NCBI RefSeq assembly: GCF_014653195.1
Contig: NZ_BNAH01000012.1
Span: 1 to 64,000 of the forward strand
Source: Thalassotalea profundi
Lineage (GTDB): Bacteria > Pseudomonadota > Gammaproteobacteria > Enterobacterales > Alteromonadaceae
Length of the DNA: 64,000 nt
Direction: 5' to 3'
The position numbers were made by a program, and so were the translations under genes. Below the pieces are notes generated by a model. That model searched no databases. It was not told where the DNA came from and was given only the letters and a program-made list of their open reading frames with translations. Numbering within the stretch: position 1 is the first letter of the stretch; the number at the start of each line of letters is the position of its first letter. Below are positions 44,758 to 55,576 of this stretch, piece by piece.

Positions 44758-45326
44758 TAGTTAATATCCTTGTTATATGCAAAAGCGCCAGGTAAAAAAA
44801 CTTCAGCAACCATTAATGGTTTATCCCCTAACAAAAATACCGAACGACGACCCCAAAGCTCATTTTGTTGCCCAAGTGAAAAAGATAACGCTAGTTTAAA
44901 TACCGAACTTTCCTCTGTAAAACTTGCTACCTCAATATCTTTACGGCATAGATCTGGTGAATTAAATAAAACTTGTCCTAATGATTGTTCACCTAATTGG
45001 GCCAATTGACGTTCTGACCCAGTTAAAGTTCTCAATGGGATTAAGCTTCGTGCAAAAACTTGTGGAATATCATCACAAAGTAAAAGCACTTCTCGTACTA
45101 ATACTTGCTCTCCTTCATAAATATCAGCATTAGCTTCTTTAGGATGACAAGCTTCAATCTGTTGACCTAATAATTTAACACGAAAATATTGGCAGTGGTT
45201 TTTCAAACGAGCAGTTAACGAATTTGCATCAAGCAACCAATTCAATAAGCGATGATCTAATGTCACACTTGCGGCATTTCGCCATTGAGCATGCAGATTT
45301 ACAGGAAAAAGTGAATGATGATGCAT
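44757..45326 (-). CDS. ubiC: chorismate lyase
   Basis: 189 aa. Family features WLLDANSLTARLKNHC near the N-terminus, VLVREVLLLCDD, and VFARSLIP with Arg and Leu of the product-binding pocket; late Glu in VAEVFLP. Makes 4-hydroxybenzoate from chorismate for UbiA. First gene of the ubiCA operon, divergent from the FliL-like gene. Confidence 0.94.
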   Translation of the reverse strand: MHHHSLFPVNLHAQWRNAASVTLDHRLLNWLLDANSLTARLKNHCQYFRVKLLGQQIEACHPKEANADIYEGEQVLVREVLLLCDDIPQVFARSLIPLRTLTGSERQLAQLGEQSLGQVLFNSPDLCRKDIEVASFTEESSVFKLALSFSLGQQNELWGRRSVFLLGDKPLMVAEVFLPGAFAYNKDIN

Positions 45327-45500
45327 ATTGTTTTTTGATAATATTAGTACTAAATAACGGGCAATATCATATCAGCTTTTAGCAAGTAGTGTTGAACTTT
45401 CCTTTAAACTCTCCTTGATAATTTAGGTGATAAGTTTCGCATTATCTCAATTTCAGGTTATGATAAATGTATGTATAAATTGCTTTATCAATAGAGCCCA

Positions 45501-45890
45501 ATGAAAAGATTATTACTGCTACTCTCTTCCATACTAATGCTAGTTATTTCTAATAAAGCTTTATCAGCAGATTATGCTTATTTCGGTTTTGAACCAGAAA
45601 TAATTACTAATTATGTCGCTGTTAAGAAGAAAATGGGATATGTCAGACTAACAGTAGAACTTATGATTGAGGAATCAACTAACTACGAAGTCGTAGAGCA
45701 CCATGCTCCGCTATTGCGTGATGCTATTATTAATATTATTGGGCAACAGCCCGAAGCTAAAATAAAATCAATTAATGGCCGATTTGAAATTCAAAAACTA
45801 TGCGAAGAAAAAGTTAAGAGTATTCTTCAAAAAGAAACCGGTAAACCGCTTATTAAAAAGTTACTCTTCACTCAGTGGCTTGATAATTAG
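45501..45890 (+). CDS. FliL-like flagellar basal-body-associated protein
   Basis: 129 aa. Signal-like N-terminus (LLLLLSSILMLVISNKALSA) and a FliL-type periplasmic domain: FGFEPEIITNYV, YVRLTVELMIEE, LRDAIINIIG and VKSILQKETGK. It stands alone, outside a flagellar cluster, next to ubiC as in many Alteromonadales. Function inferred from family: modulation of the flagellar motor/stator or an analogous envelope role. Confidence 0.82.
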   Translation: MKRLLLLLSSILMLVISNKALSADYAYFGFEPEIITNYVAVKKKMGYVRLTVELMIEESTNYEVVEHHAPLLRDAIINIIGQQPEAKIKSINGRFEIQKLCEEKVKSILQKETGKPLIKKLLFTQWLDN

Positions 45891-45901
45891 TAGTTAAAAA
45901 A

Positions 45902-45931
45902 CGAAGGATATTATTTTAAACATATCCTTCG
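45902..45931 (-). terminator. terminator of kbl-tdh-glpE-glpG operon
   Basis: CGAAGGATAT / ATATCCTTCG perfect 10-bp arms with a 10-base loop. On the minus strand TTTTTT follows, so it serves glpG. The plus strand lacks a T-run. Confidence 0.85.
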
Positions 45932-45946
45932 GCTTCCACTAAAACT

Positions 45947-46804
45947 TTAGCTCACACGCTTGATTTTAAAACGCCACCAAGCTAAAAAACAGCCACTAAT
46001 TAGTCCTAATAGATGGGCAGTATTTGCCATATTCACAGGCATAAAGTCTGTATAGCCTAATAATAACCAAATAAGCAAAAAACCCACAATGGGTTTTGAC
46101 AAAGATAAACCTTTATCTGGCGCTAACCAACCAGCCCACCACGCATAACCAACTAAAGCATATACAACACCAGATAAGCCACCAAAGTTTGGACCGGACA
46201 CAAGAAATTGACCTAAATTGGATAAGATTGCCGATAAAAAGAACAACTGAATTAGTTCTCCTTTTCCGAATATCTTTTCAATACTGCCTCCTATCTGCCA
46301 CCACCACATTGTATTAAAAACAATATGCAGCCATGAAAAATGAAATAATGCAGGTCCAACTAATCGCCAAGGTTCCGTAAATAAAACGTCAATGTCATTA
46401 TTCGTTGTATAAAAGCGCAGCCATTCAAATATACTCGCATGCCAACCTAATAGACTTAATATAAATACCAACCAACAAGTAGAAAATACAAGTAAAGTAA
46501 CGACACCCGCATGCTTTAAAAACTGTTGTGTGAACGTATTAGCAGGTACACCACCATGAATTTCAGTTACTTGCGCATTATCCCATGCCGCTTGCTGATA
46601 TTTAGGGTGGTCAGGTTGTTGAATAAACTCTTCAAATAAAATCCTCGCTTGCCCTAAATAATATCCGTTGACTAAAACAACAAACCTGCCGTTAGTCGCT
46701 TTAACTTCAGCCGTAATCGATTGACTAACCAAATAATTACAAAAAAGCAGAGCTATATTATGCTGCCCTACTTCGACAAGGGGCTCTAAAGATGAAGATT
46801 CCAT
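45947..46804 (-). CDS. glpG: rhomboid intramembrane serine protease GlpG
   Basis: 285 aa. Cytosolic N-terminal domain (1-95), then six helices with catalytic Ser211 in GGLSGVVYALVGY and His264 in ANTAHLLGLISG; HIVFNTMWWW supplies oxyanion residues. Cleaves membrane proteins within the bilayer. TAATG junction with glpE. Confidence 0.96.
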   Translation of the reverse strand: MESSSLEPLVEVGQHNIALLFCNYLVSQSITAEVKATNGRFVVLVNGYYLGQARILFEEFIQQPDHPKYQQAAWDNAQVTEIHGGVPANTFTQQFLKHAGVVTLLVFSTCWLVFILSLLGWHASIFEWLRFYTTNNDIDVLFTEPWRLVGPALFHFSWLHIVFNTMWWWQIGGSIEKIFGKGELIQLFFLSAILSNLGQFLVSGPNFGGLSGVVYALVGYAWWAGWLAPDKGLSLSKPIVGFLLIWLLLGYTDFMPVNMANTAHLLGLISGCFLAWWRFKIKRVS

Positions 46805-47130
46805 TAGTTTTCCGTGGTATCAGGATACAACATAGACCATTGTGTAAAACCACCATCAAGAGAATAGACATCGGTGAAGTCTTGACTTAATAAGAACTGT
46901 GCGGCTTGTTGACTTGAAATCCCATGATAACAACAGACAACTGTAGGCGCGTCAAAATCAGCATCACGTAAAAAATCTGGCAATGATTCGTTTGTTAAAT
47001 GAATTGCACCTGGAATATGACCATGCTCGAAAGAAGCTTGATCACGAATATCAAGCACTACATAGTTACTGCTTTCAATATCTTGAGCTAATTCATGACA
47101 TTGCATATGTTTAAATGTTTCACTAGCCAT
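46804..47130 (-). CDS. glpE: thiosulfate sulfurtransferase GlpE
   Basis: 108 aa from MASETFKHM, the E. coli length; an in-frame TTG at 47142 would overlap tdh. Single rhodanese domain with the active Cys67 in [10 protein letters not shown]. Transfers sulfane sulfur from thiosulfate. Its start shares a base with the tdh stop and its stop with the glpG start (TAATG both times). Confidence 0.95.
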   Translation of the reverse strand: MASETFKHMQCHELAQDIESSNYVVLDIRDQASFEHGHIPGAIHLTNESLPDFLRDADFDAPTVVCCYHGISSQQAAQFLLSQDFTDVYSLDGGFTQWSMLYPDTTEN

Positions 47131-48158
47131 TAACTTTCCCAATCTAAGATTACTTTACCTGATTGCCCTGAGCGCATAATATCAAAGCCTTGCTGAAAGT
47201 CATTCACTGAAAGACGATGCGTGATCATTGGAGTTATATCCAACCCAGATTGAATTAAGCTCGCCATTTTATACCAAGTCTCAAACATTTCTCGACCATA
47301 AATGCCCTTAATTGTTAGTCCCTTAAATATAATTTGGCTCCAATCAATTGCCATTTCGTTACCTGGAATTCCTAACATAGCAATTTTACCGCCATTATTC
47401 ATATTTTTTAGCATATCGGTAAATGCAACTGGAATACCTGACATTTCGAGACCTACATCAAAGCCTTCTGTCATACCAAGTTCAGCCATAACATCGGTCA
47501 ATTTTTCTTTGCTGACATCAACGGCTCGAGTTGCTCCCATTTTTTTAGCTAGATCAAGCCTATATTCATTGATATCAGTAATGACTACATGGCGAGCGCC
47601 TACATGCTTTGCCACAGCTGCGGCCATAATGCCAATTGGTCCTGCTCCTGTGATCAATACATCTTCACCCACTAAATCAAATGACAAAGCGGTATGCACT
47701 GCATTTCCAAAAGGATCAAATATAGCCGCTAAGTCATCAGAAATTTCATCGGGTAATTTAAATGCGTTGTATGCTGGGATGACTAAATATTCAGCAAAAG
47801 CTCCTGAACGGTCTACGCCAACACCTACAGTATTACGACATAAGTGAGTGCGTCCACCACGACAATTGCGGCAATGTCCACAAGTAATATGACCTTCGCC
47901 AGAAACGCGATCACCAATGGCAAAGCCTTTAACTTCTTGGCCCATATCAACCACTTCACCTGAGTATTCATGGCCAACTACCATAGGCACAGGAATTGTT
48001 TTTTGTGACCATTCATCCCAGTTATAAATATGAATATCTGTACCACATATCGCGGTTTTCTTTATTTTAATAAGTAAATCGTTATGACCCATTTCCGGCT
48101 TAGCCGTTTCAGTCATCCAAATACCTGGTTCTGCTTTTAATTTAGCTAAAGACTTCAT
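47130..48158 (-). CDS. tdh: L-threonine 3-dehydrogenase
   Basis: 342 aa (E. coli 341), zinc alcohol-dehydrogenase type. Catalytic zinc Cys in [16 protein letters not shown], structural four-Cys loop [15 protein letters not shown], Rossmann [15 protein letters not shown]. Oxidises threonine to 2-amino-3-ketobutyrate, the substrate of Kbl, encoded 9 bases upstream. Confidence 0.97.
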   Translation of the reverse strand: MKSLAKLKAEPGIWMTETAKPEMGHNDLLIKIKKTAICGTDIHIYNWDEWSQKTIPVPMVVGHEYSGEVVDMGQEVKGFAIGDRVSGEGHITCGHCRNCRGGRTHLCRNTVGVGVDRSGAFAEYLVIPAYNAFKLPDEISDDLAAIFDPFGNAVHTALSFDLVGEDVLITGAGPIGIMAAAVAKHVGARHVVITDINEYRLDLAKKMGATRAVDVSKEKLTDVMAELGMTEGFDVGLEMSGIPVAFTDMLKNMNNGGKIAMLGIPGNEMAIDWSQIIFKGLTIKGIYGREMFETWYKMASLIQSGLDITPMITHRLSVNDFQQGFDIMRSGQSGKVILDWES

Positions 48159-48167
48159 ATTATCTCC

Positions 48168-49370
48168 TTAGATCACAGCCATTTCTTGACCAATACGAAC
48201 AAAGGCATCAATCGCTTTATCTAATTGCGCTTTACTATGTGCAGCTGATATCTGTGTACGAATACGTGCTTGCCCCTTAGGTACAACTGGAAATGAAAAG
48301 CCAATGACGTAAATTCCTTCTTTAAGTAATTTATCAGCCATATCACTCGCAACTTTTGCATCGCCTAACATCACAGGCACTATTGCATGATCAGCACCCG
48401 CACAAGTAAAACCAGCAGCTTCCATTTTGCTTCTAAAGTAGCTGGCATTATCTTTTAAAGTTTTTCTTAGCTCATCTCCATCAGCCAGTAATTCTAATAC
48501 TTTAATTGACGCATTAACGATCGCAGGAGCAAGAGAGTTTGAAAACAAATACGGACGTGAACGTTGGCGCAACCAATTAATGACTTCTTTTTTACCTGAA
48601 GTGTAACCACCTGAAGCACCCCCCATCGCTTTACCCAAGGTTCCGGTAATTATATCCACGCGCCCCATAACTTTGCAGTACTCATGGCTACCTCTACCTT
48701 TATCTCCAACAAAGCCCACCGCATGAGAATCATCAACCATAACTAAGGCGCCATATTTATCCGCTAAATCACAAACTGCCGATAAATTAGCAATAACACC
48801 GTCCATTGAGAAAACACCATCAGTGGCAATTAATTTAAATCTTGCGCCTGCAGCATCGGCTTCTTGTAAACGAGTTTCTAATTCAACCATATCGTTATTA
48901 GCATAACGGAAACGTTTGGCTTTACATAAACGTACACCATCAATAATTGAAGCATGATTCAATGCATCACTAATAATGGCATCTTCAGGGCCTAATAATG
49001 TTTCAAATAGTCCCGCATTAGCGTCAAAACATGATGAATATAAAATAGTATCTTCCATACCCAAAAAGTTACTTAGTTTTTCTTCAAGTGTTTTATGAAT
49101 ATCTTGCGTACCACAAATAAAACGTACAGACGCCATCCCAAAACCGTGCTCATCTAAGCCTTCTTTTGCAGCTGCAATGAGTGCTGGGTGATTAGCTAAA
49201 CCTAGATAGTTATTAGCACAAAAATTAACAACTTCTTGGCCAGTATTAACGGCTATCTGAGCTTGCTGTGCTGTAGTAATTACCCGTTCAGCTTTGTATA
49301 AGCCTTCTTGTTTTAGTTGTTCATGCTCGTTGTGTAAATGCGTATAAAAATTCGTTGTATTAGATGACAT
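48168..49370 (-). CDS. kbl: glycine C-acetyltransferase (2-amino-3-ketobutyrate CoA ligase)
   Basis: 400 aa (E. coli 398). PLP enzyme; Lys in [35 protein letters not shown] and [12 protein letters not shown]. Splits 2-amino-3-ketobutyrate to glycine and acetyl-CoA. First gene of kbl-tdh-glpE-glpG; 204 bases of AT-rich leader separate it from the next gene upstream. Confidence 0.97.
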   Translation of the reverse strand: MSSNTTNFYTHLHNEHEQLKQEGLYKAERVITTAQQAQIAVNTGQEVVNFCANNYLGLANHPALIAAAKEGLDEHGFGMASVRFICGTQDIHKTLEEKLSNFLGMEDTILYSSCFDANAGLFETLLGPEDAIISDALNHASIIDGVRLCKAKRFRYANNDMVELETRLQEADAAGARFKLIATDGVFSMDGVIANLSAVCDLADKYGALVMVDDSHAVGFVGDKGRGSHEYCKVMGRVDIITGTLGKAMGGASGGYTSGKKEVINWLRQRSRPYLFSNSLAPAIVNASIKVLELLADGDELRKTLKDNASYFRSKMEAAGFTCAGADHAIVPVMLGDAKVASDMADKLLKEGIYVIGFSFPVVPKGQARIRTQISAAHSKAQLDKAIDAFVRIGQEMAVI

Positions 49371-49574
49371 AAGTGCCTCAATATTTATAATTGTTTCTTT
49401 TGGCTATAAGGATCATCACCACCCATTTAAGACGGTAAAAATCACTATGCCTAGTATCAAAATTGGCATTATTATACGTTAATATTTATTTCATCACAGT
49501 GAGAAAAATGTTTAATTTGAATGTTGTAGCAGAATAGCAAAAACGAATGAGCAATATACAATATGAAAAAGGAA

Positions 49575-50372
49575 TTACTGGCTCAATGTCTTATGTAACC
49601 AAATAGCTATGTTATCAATAAGATACTCTTTATCATAAAAAAGTTCATGACCAAAATTGTTACCTTTTAATATTTGCATTGTAGAACGGTCATCACCATT
49701 CCATTCATATAACTCTTTAGATATTTGATATGAATTTGCATGATGTACAGAACTTAGAAAATACGCAGGAATATCAATTAAATTTTTGTATTTTTCTTTC
49801 TCCATATGAGTAAATAATGGTGTAATCATAACAAAACTACGAATACGAAGTTTTTCAGCCAAAAAAACCGCTTGTGGGGCTGTACACCCTGTTGAAACTA
49901 CAGATATTGGTTGTTCTAATCCGATTTTAGTTTGCAAGTATTTATATGCGGCGACCAAATCACTTTCCCAATAAGAAGTAATTCTCACAACTTCACTTTG
50001 ATAAGTATTTAAATCTTTTGAGCTTTTTTTAATAAAATCATGTGAATAAATAACATTTGAACTATAACCATAACCGCGTAAGTCAAGCGCTAATGCATGT
50101 ATTCCTTGTTGAGATAGTGCATTGGCTAAAGCGTTATAACTTGCGCCATTATTGGCACAATCGTGAAGCAGTAATACGCCTGGGCTTTGCTCGGAACCTG
50201 AATAGTAATAACCGGAGAGTAATAACTCATCCTGAGTTTTAAACTTCACTAAATTATCAGGTTCTTTTGTAACCTCATCTTCATAGAGTGCTGCTTGTTG
50301 TCCTAACCCCATAGGTATGTAGCTTAAAAGTGTAATAAATAATAGTGAGTTACATAATTTAAAAATTTTCAT
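49575..50372 (-). CDS. exported alpha/beta-hydrolase-like protein lacking the GxSxG serine
   Basis: 265 aa. Signal peptide 1-24 (ITLLSYIPMGLG). Alpha/beta hydrolase layout: GVLLLHDCANNGASYNALA with the oxyanion region, HALALDLRGYGYS, and a late His (GHELFYD). Where the nucleophile elbow should be the sequence is VVSTGCTAPQ (158-167): no serine at the expected position, a Cys one step later. Either a Cys hydrolase or a non-enzymatic family member. No known substrate. Confidence 0.75.
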   Translation of the reverse strand: MKIFKLCNSLLFITLLSYIPMGLGQQAALYEDEVTKEPDNLVKFKTQDELLLSGYYYSGSEQSPGVLLLHDCANNGASYNALANALSQQGIHALALDLRGYGYSSNVIYSHDFIKKSSKDLNTYQSEVVRITSYWESDLVAAYKYLQTKIGLEQPISVVSTGCTAPQAVFLAEKLRIRSFVMITPLFTHMEKEKYKNLIDIPAYFLSSVHHANSYQISKELYEWNGDDRSTMQILKGNNFGHELFYDKEYLIDNIAIWLHKTLSQ

Positions 50373-50549
50373 TGGGGCAATTAGCTTAATCCTTAATCAA
50401 TTAATAATCAGAGTAACGCAATTTTTCTAATATCGCTAGAAGGGTATCAACCAACTCAATCTCTTTTATTATACCTAATATATTCTGAAACTCGCATCTT
50501 CAAGTAGATAAGGTATAATATCGGCAGTATTTATTGATGGTTCCTATGT

Positions 50550-51842
50550 GTGCGTCCATTTATTTCCTTACTTTTTTATCGTTTTTTACTACTGTGTATA
50601 CTCCCTTTCGTATTGATCGCTTTAATCATTCGTTCTAGAAACAATGTTGGTTATCGTCAGCGCTTAAACGAGCGGTTTGGCTTGGTTAACTCCTCATTTA
50701 AAAAAAACACTATAATTATTCACGCATCAAGTGTTGGGGAAGTACTTGCGCTCAAGCCGTTTGTTGAAAAGTTATTACACCAAAACCCTAGTTTAACCGT
50801 GACTTTCACTACATTTACTCCTACAGGCTCCACACAAGTTATAAACCTGTTTACAGAGCGAGTACAACACTGCTATTTACCTTTTGACTGTTGGCCTTGC
50901 ACATCTGTTTTTCTTAATGCCTTACAACCAAAAGCCATGGTTTTTATGGAAACTGAAATTTGGCCCAATTTATTAGCCCAGTGTAAGCATAAAAAAATAA
51001 AACTATTATTAATAAATGCACGTTTATCTGAAAAGTCAGTAAAAAGTTATCGAAAACTCAATTGGCTAATTCAACCAAGTTTATCGGCATTTGATCATAT
51101 ATATTGCCAAAGTTCGGATAACCTAGAGCGATTTATTAAGCTTGGCGCTGACATAAATAAAGCCAGTGTTTCCGGAAACTTAAAATATGACATAAGTATT
51201 AACCCTAGCCTTGCAATTAAACAAAAGGAGCTAAAGCAATTCCTGCATCACGATAGGAAGGTATGGGTTGTTGCCAGCACTCATCAAGGTGATGAAGATA
51301 TTATTTTATCTGCTTTTAAGCAGATAAAAATTACCTGCCCTGATCTTCTTCTTATACTGGTACCACGCCATCCTGAGCGGTTTGATACGATTGCGAAATT
51401 ATGTCAGCAGAATTTTAATACTATTCGACGAAGCCAAAAGTTAAAAATAGACACAAATACTGATATTTGGTTACTCGATAGCTTAGGTGAACTTTTAGCC
51501 GCATATTCTTTGGCAAATATTGTAACAATGGGAGGAAGTTTTAGTAACATCGGTGGGCATAATCCATTAGAGCCCGCATTATTTAAATTGCCTATCATCG
51601 TAGGACCAGATATGCATAACTTTACAGAAGTCATGCTCCAATTAACACAGCAGAAAGGTATTATTGAGCTTACCCACATGAACAACATAAATGAAAAGCT
51701 ATGTGAACAGGTAATTAAACTATTACATAATCCAGAAATAGCAGAGCAATATGGCAATAATGCATTTCAAGTGGTACAAACTAATCAGGGTGCGAGTCAG
51801 CGTTCTCTCGATAAATTAATTGAGTTAATCAACAAATTCTAA
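50550..51842 (+). CDS. waaA: Kdo transferase
   Basis: 430 aa from GTG. N-terminal membrane anchor (RFLLLCILPFVLIALII), RLNERFG, IHASSVGEVLALKP with the acceptor-side Glu, and the donor site GGSFSNIGGHNPLEPA. Adds Kdo to lipid IVA in the inner membrane. Neighbours a GT9 glycosyltransferase and kdkA, all for lipid A-core assembly. Confidence 0.96.
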   Translation: MRPFISLLFYRFLLLCILPFVLIALIIRSRNNVGYRQRLNERFGLVNSSFKKNTIIIHASSVGEVLALKPFVEKLLHQNPSLTVTFTTFTPTGSTQVINLFTERVQHCYLPFDCWPCTSVFLNALQPKAMVFMETEIWPNLLAQCKHKKIKLLLINARLSEKSVKSYRKLNWLIQPSLSAFDHIYCQSSDNLERFIKLGADINKASVSGNLKYDISINPSLAIKQKELKQFLHHDRKVWVVASTHQGDEDIILSAFKQIKITCPDLLLILVPRHPERFDTIAKLCQQNFNTIRRSQKLKIDTNTDIWLLDSLGELLAAYSLANIVTMGGSFSNIGGHNPLEPALFKLPIIVGPDMHNFTEVMLQLTQQKGIIELTHMNNINEKLCEQVIKLLHNPEIAEQYGNNAFQVVQTNQGASQRSLDKLIELINKF

Positions 51843-51890
51843 TACCCCATCATGCAACTCGATATATGGATTAAGTAGCGATTAATGGCT

Positions 51891-52955
51891 TTATTTCAAT
51901 TCAGGATAATTATCAGCAATAAGCTGGCGAATTTTATCTTTAACTTGTTCTACTGTAATAGCGTTCATCAACCCTGCTCCCTTCGCACGGATCCCCCAAG
52001 GAAGTTTAGCTAGCACTTTGCCGTATTGTTGTTGCACCATTGCTTGATAACAGCTTACAACATAATGCTGATAATTATACGGCCCGGTTCGATGTGGATT
52101 ACTGTGAGCATATAAGCCAATTACAGGGGTATTAACAGTAACCGCCATATGTGCGGGCCCCGTATCAGGAGCAATCACTAAATGCGCTAGTTTTAATACA
52201 GCGAGCAATTGCTTCAGTGACGTTTTTCCAACCATATTCGTCATTGTTATAGAAGCTCTAGACATAATATCTTCCGCCAACAACCTTTCTTGAGTGGTCG
52301 GCCCCCCACAAATAACCACACTAAAACCTAATGCATCCAAATGCTCCGCGACTTTAGCGTAACCTTCACTATGCCAATTACGTTCAGCTTTGCTAGCTGC
52401 TGGACTAATAACGGCAATAGGTTTGTCTGACAATAATTGCTCACTTGCCCATAGCATATCTTCGTCATCAATTGGCATTTGCCATTTTGGGGGCTGTATA
52501 GGTACATTTATCGCTTGAGCAAACCCCATAAAGCCATCAAGTACGTGTGGATGCGATTGCTCAGCAATCTTACTATTGGTAAAGAGCCATTGCCCTTCTT
52601 TAGCACGAGAGCGATCGAAACCTATTTTGACTTTTGCTGATATACATAAACTTGCCAAACTGGATCTTAGAGCCACCTGCATATGCAAAAGCACATCAAA
52701 TTTATGCCCTTTAAGGTTTCGATGTAAATCTACATAGCCTTTAAACCCTGCTTTTTTATCAAAAATAACAAACTCAACCCCAGGTAAACCTTGCAATAAC
52801 ATCGCTTCTACTTTACCAATTACCCAAGTAATTTTAATATCAGGATAATAACGTTGAATAGCTTGCACCATTGCAACCGCATGGCAAACATCGCCAATAG
52901 CAGAAAGTCGTAAAATACATAATTTTTTTGGCGCAGTTATTTGACCTAGCATCAC
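51891..52955 (-). CDS. glycosyltransferase family 9 (heptosyltransferase-like)
   Basis: 354 aa. GT9 signatures: CILRLSAIGDVCHAVAMVQA at the N-terminus, ISPAASKAERNW, and VIAPDTGPAHMAV in the donor domain. Likely transfers a heptose (or related sugar) to the Kdo-lipid A core, suggested by waaA and kdkA on both sides. WaaC/WaaF subtype is not resolved. Convergent with waaA and divergent from kdkA. Confidence 0.88.
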   Translation of the reverse strand: MMLGQITAPKKLCILRLSAIGDVCHAVAMVQAIQRYYPDIKITWVIGKVEAMLLQGLPGVEFVIFDKKAGFKGYVDLHRNLKGHKFDVLLHMQVALRSSLASLCISAKVKIGFDRSRAKEGQWLFTNSKIAEQSHPHVLDGFMGFAQAINVPIQPPKWQMPIDDEDMLWASEQLLSDKPIAVISPAASKAERNWHSEGYAKVAEHLDALGFSVVICGGPTTQERLLAEDIMSRASITMTNMVGKTSLKQLLAVLKLAHLVIAPDTGPAHMAVTVNTPVIGLYAHSNPHRTGPYNYQHYVVSCYQAMVQQQYGKVLAKLPWGIRAKGAGLMNAITVEQVKDKIRQLIADNYPELK

Positions 52956-53008
52956 TGAATCACCACAATATAGGTTATAGTTATTAAATTCATTATTGGC
53001 GTATTATC

Positions 53009-53752
53009 TTGAACCCTTCGACAAATGTAAAACACTGTCATCAAAAAGTTTTTCAACAGAAAAATATATATGCTGTTTACGATGCAAATTTAGTGACCAA
53101 CTTTACCCCTAAAATGCTCACCCCACACTATTGGCAAGAGAAAAATGCTGTTAAAGGGCAAGCACACGGAAGAGGTATTACCTACTTTGTAGAAAATAAT
53201 AGTCAGCACTGGGTGTTAAGGCATTATTATCGTGGTGGTTTAATAGGTAAATTTAATAAAGATAGTTATTTTTTTACCGGTTATAAACATACGCGCGCCG
53301 CGAAAGAGTACCAATTATTGCATCGTTTAGTTGAGTTAAACTTACCGGCACCTGCGCCTGTTGCATACGCCATACACCGTTCTGCTTTTTTTTATCATGC
53401 AAATATTTTAACCAGTCGCATTATTGACTCTAAAGACCTAGTAGCTTTATTAACCAAAGCTCCTCTTCCTGAGTCGTTATGGTTTGCTATTGGCCAATGT
53501 ATCGCAAATTTTCATAGCCATGGTATTTATCATCATGACCTTAATGCCCACAACATTCTTATAGATAAAAACAATAAAGTATGGGTAATTGATTTTGATC
53601 AAGGGGAACAACGTGTAATACAAAAAAGTTGGCAACAAGCTAATATTAAACGCCTACTTCGGTCTTTCAACAAGGAAAAACAAAAACTACCAAGTTTTCA
53701 TTGGCAGTTTAATGATTGGAAAATCTTAATGGAGGGATATTTAAGTAAATAA
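53009..53752 (+). CDS. kdkA: 3-deoxy-D-manno-octulosonic acid kinase
   Basis: 247 aa, start provisionally at TTG 53009. Kinase-like catalytic loop HHDLNAHNILID and DFDQGEQR, plus WVLRHYYRGGLIGKF of the KdkA family. Phosphorylates Kdo at O-4 of lipid A core, as in Haemophilus and Vibrio. Presence predicts a single phosphorylated Kdo in the lipopolysaccharide. Confidence 0.93.
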   Translation: MNPSTNVKHCHQKVFQQKNIYAVYDANLVTNFTPKMLTPHYWQEKNAVKGQAHGRGITYFVENNSQHWVLRHYYRGGLIGKFNKDSYFFTGYKHTRAAKEYQLLHRLVELNLPAPAPVAYAIHRSAFFYHANILTSRIIDSKDLVALLTKAPLPESLWFAIGQCIANFHSHGIYHHDLNAHNILIDKNNKVWVIDFDQGEQRVIQKSWQQANIKRLLRSFNKEKQKLPSFHWQFNDWKILMEGYLSK

Positions 53753-53768
53753 TTTATAATTAATAATG

Positions 53769-54443
53769 TTAAGCAAGTGACAATGCTTCGTTATAACGCT
53801 CACGATACATCTTACGTGCAGCTAAAAAGTCATCCATAGCAGAGTCTGTAATATAAGGACGGATCATCACTAAAATCTTTAAAACGCCACCGTAAAAAAC
53901 TGAATCGTTTATTTCAGCATTTTCATTTTGTGTTTGATAAAAACTTAACCAAAACGTATTAATTAAACGTAAAATGCTAACAATATCAGGCAATTCTTCT
54001 TCATCAAAGATCATCATATCAGCATCGCGTAATGCGTTTAGCATCTCAGTTAAGCGTTCGGTAATCGTGTATTGAACTTCTACATATTTCTCCCGTAACA
54101 CCGGATTCTTAGCTAATAGTACGGGAAGATTTACGTAAAAAAAACGGAACTTCATGAGAGCTTGAAAAACTGCATCCATATAAAGAATGACAGCGTCGAA
54201 TGGCTTTATTTCAGGTGATACTTTGGGAAAAGTATCTAATAACAGATTTCTTGCATATTCCTCATATATAGACAAAATAATGTCTTCTTTATTACGAAAA
54301 TGATAATACAAATTACCCGGGCTAATATTCAAATGAGCGGCAATATGATTCGTTGTAACATTACGCTCGCCTTGCTTATTAAATAACTCGATACTCGCTT
54401 GAATTATTTTATCACGGGTTTTCATTCTGTTTTCATCCACCAT
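53769..54443 (-). CDS. TetR family transcriptional regulator
   Basis: 224 aa. N-terminal HTH: TRDKIIQASIELFNKQGERN and HLNISPGNLYYHFRNKEDI. The ligand domain is unassigned. Divergent from coaD with a 156-base gap; the target is unknown. Similar to regulators found beside waaA/coaD in Colwellia and Shewanella. Confidence 0.9.
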   Translation of the reverse strand: MVDENRMKTRDKIIQASIELFNKQGERNVTTNHIAAHLNISPGNLYYHFRNKEDIILSIYEEYARNLLLDTFPKVSPEIKPFDAVILYMDAVFQALMKFRFFYVNLPVLLAKNPVLREKYVEVQYTITERLTEMLNALRDADMMIFDEEELPDIVSILRLINTFWLSFYQTQNENAEINDSVFYGGVLKILVMIRPYITDSAMDDFLAARKMYRERYNEALSLA

Positions 54444-54572
54444 TTTGACTAATTATTCACTTATCATACTATCAAAGCTTAAATAGGGTAAATCTTTTTG
54501 AGTAAATACTTTAGAACTAAAGTCTTTTTTATTACTGATTTACGCCGAATAACTGTCTACAATATCATTTAA

Positions 54573-55088
<516 letters not shown>

Positions 55089-55129
55089 GTTAATGCCATT
55101 AACGCTGATTAATAAGGAACTAAATCGCG

Positions 55130-55576
55130 ATGAAATATCTAATTACTCTAATCACCTTTCTACTCGTTGTCAGCTGTAGCCAAAAAAATCAATTAACTTA
55201 CGAAGAGCGTGATATTGAATATAAGCAATATATTACACATAACAACATAGCCGACTTAAAAAAAGTAAAAAACTATCAATTTGCAGGCTGGCAGTTTTTA
55301 TCTCGAAAATTTATAATTTTATCTGGTCGATTTAAACGCAAATATCTTATTGAGTCTTCTAGCAATTGTTACAATTTAGAGTTTGCCAAAAGTTTGATTA
55401 TTAATCGGTCAAGCAAAGGGAATTTACATGCTAGGTACGATTCTCTCTCTACGAACGAAGACCCTAATTTACTTTGTCGAATTCAAACTATTTATCCGTT
55501 AACTGTTGAGCAAGCTAAAGAACTAGCAAATATTGGTGTTCCAACGAATGAAGATACTACTAGCCTTGACAGTTAG
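55130..55576 (+). CDS. DUF6491-type lipoprotein
   Basis: 148 aa. Signal II with lipobox LVVSC (Cys16), then a domain with VKNYQFAGWQFLSRKFIILS and CYNLEFAKSLII as in DUF6491. Probably an outer-membrane-anchored periplasmic protein. Overlaps mutM tail-to-tail by 17 bases. Confidence 0.75.
   Translation: MKYLITLITFLLVVSCSQKNQLTYEERDIEYKQYITHNNIADLKKVKNYQFAGWQFLSRKFIILSGRFKRKYLIESSSNCYNLEFAKSLIINRSSKGNLHARYDSLSTNEDPNLLCRIQTIYPLTVEQAKELANIGVPTNEDTTSLDS

Noticed and set aside
47302..47847. 181-codon plus-strand frame opposite tdh
   Set aside because: Shadow of tdh; low-complexity Ile/Ser/Pro-rich translation with no family.
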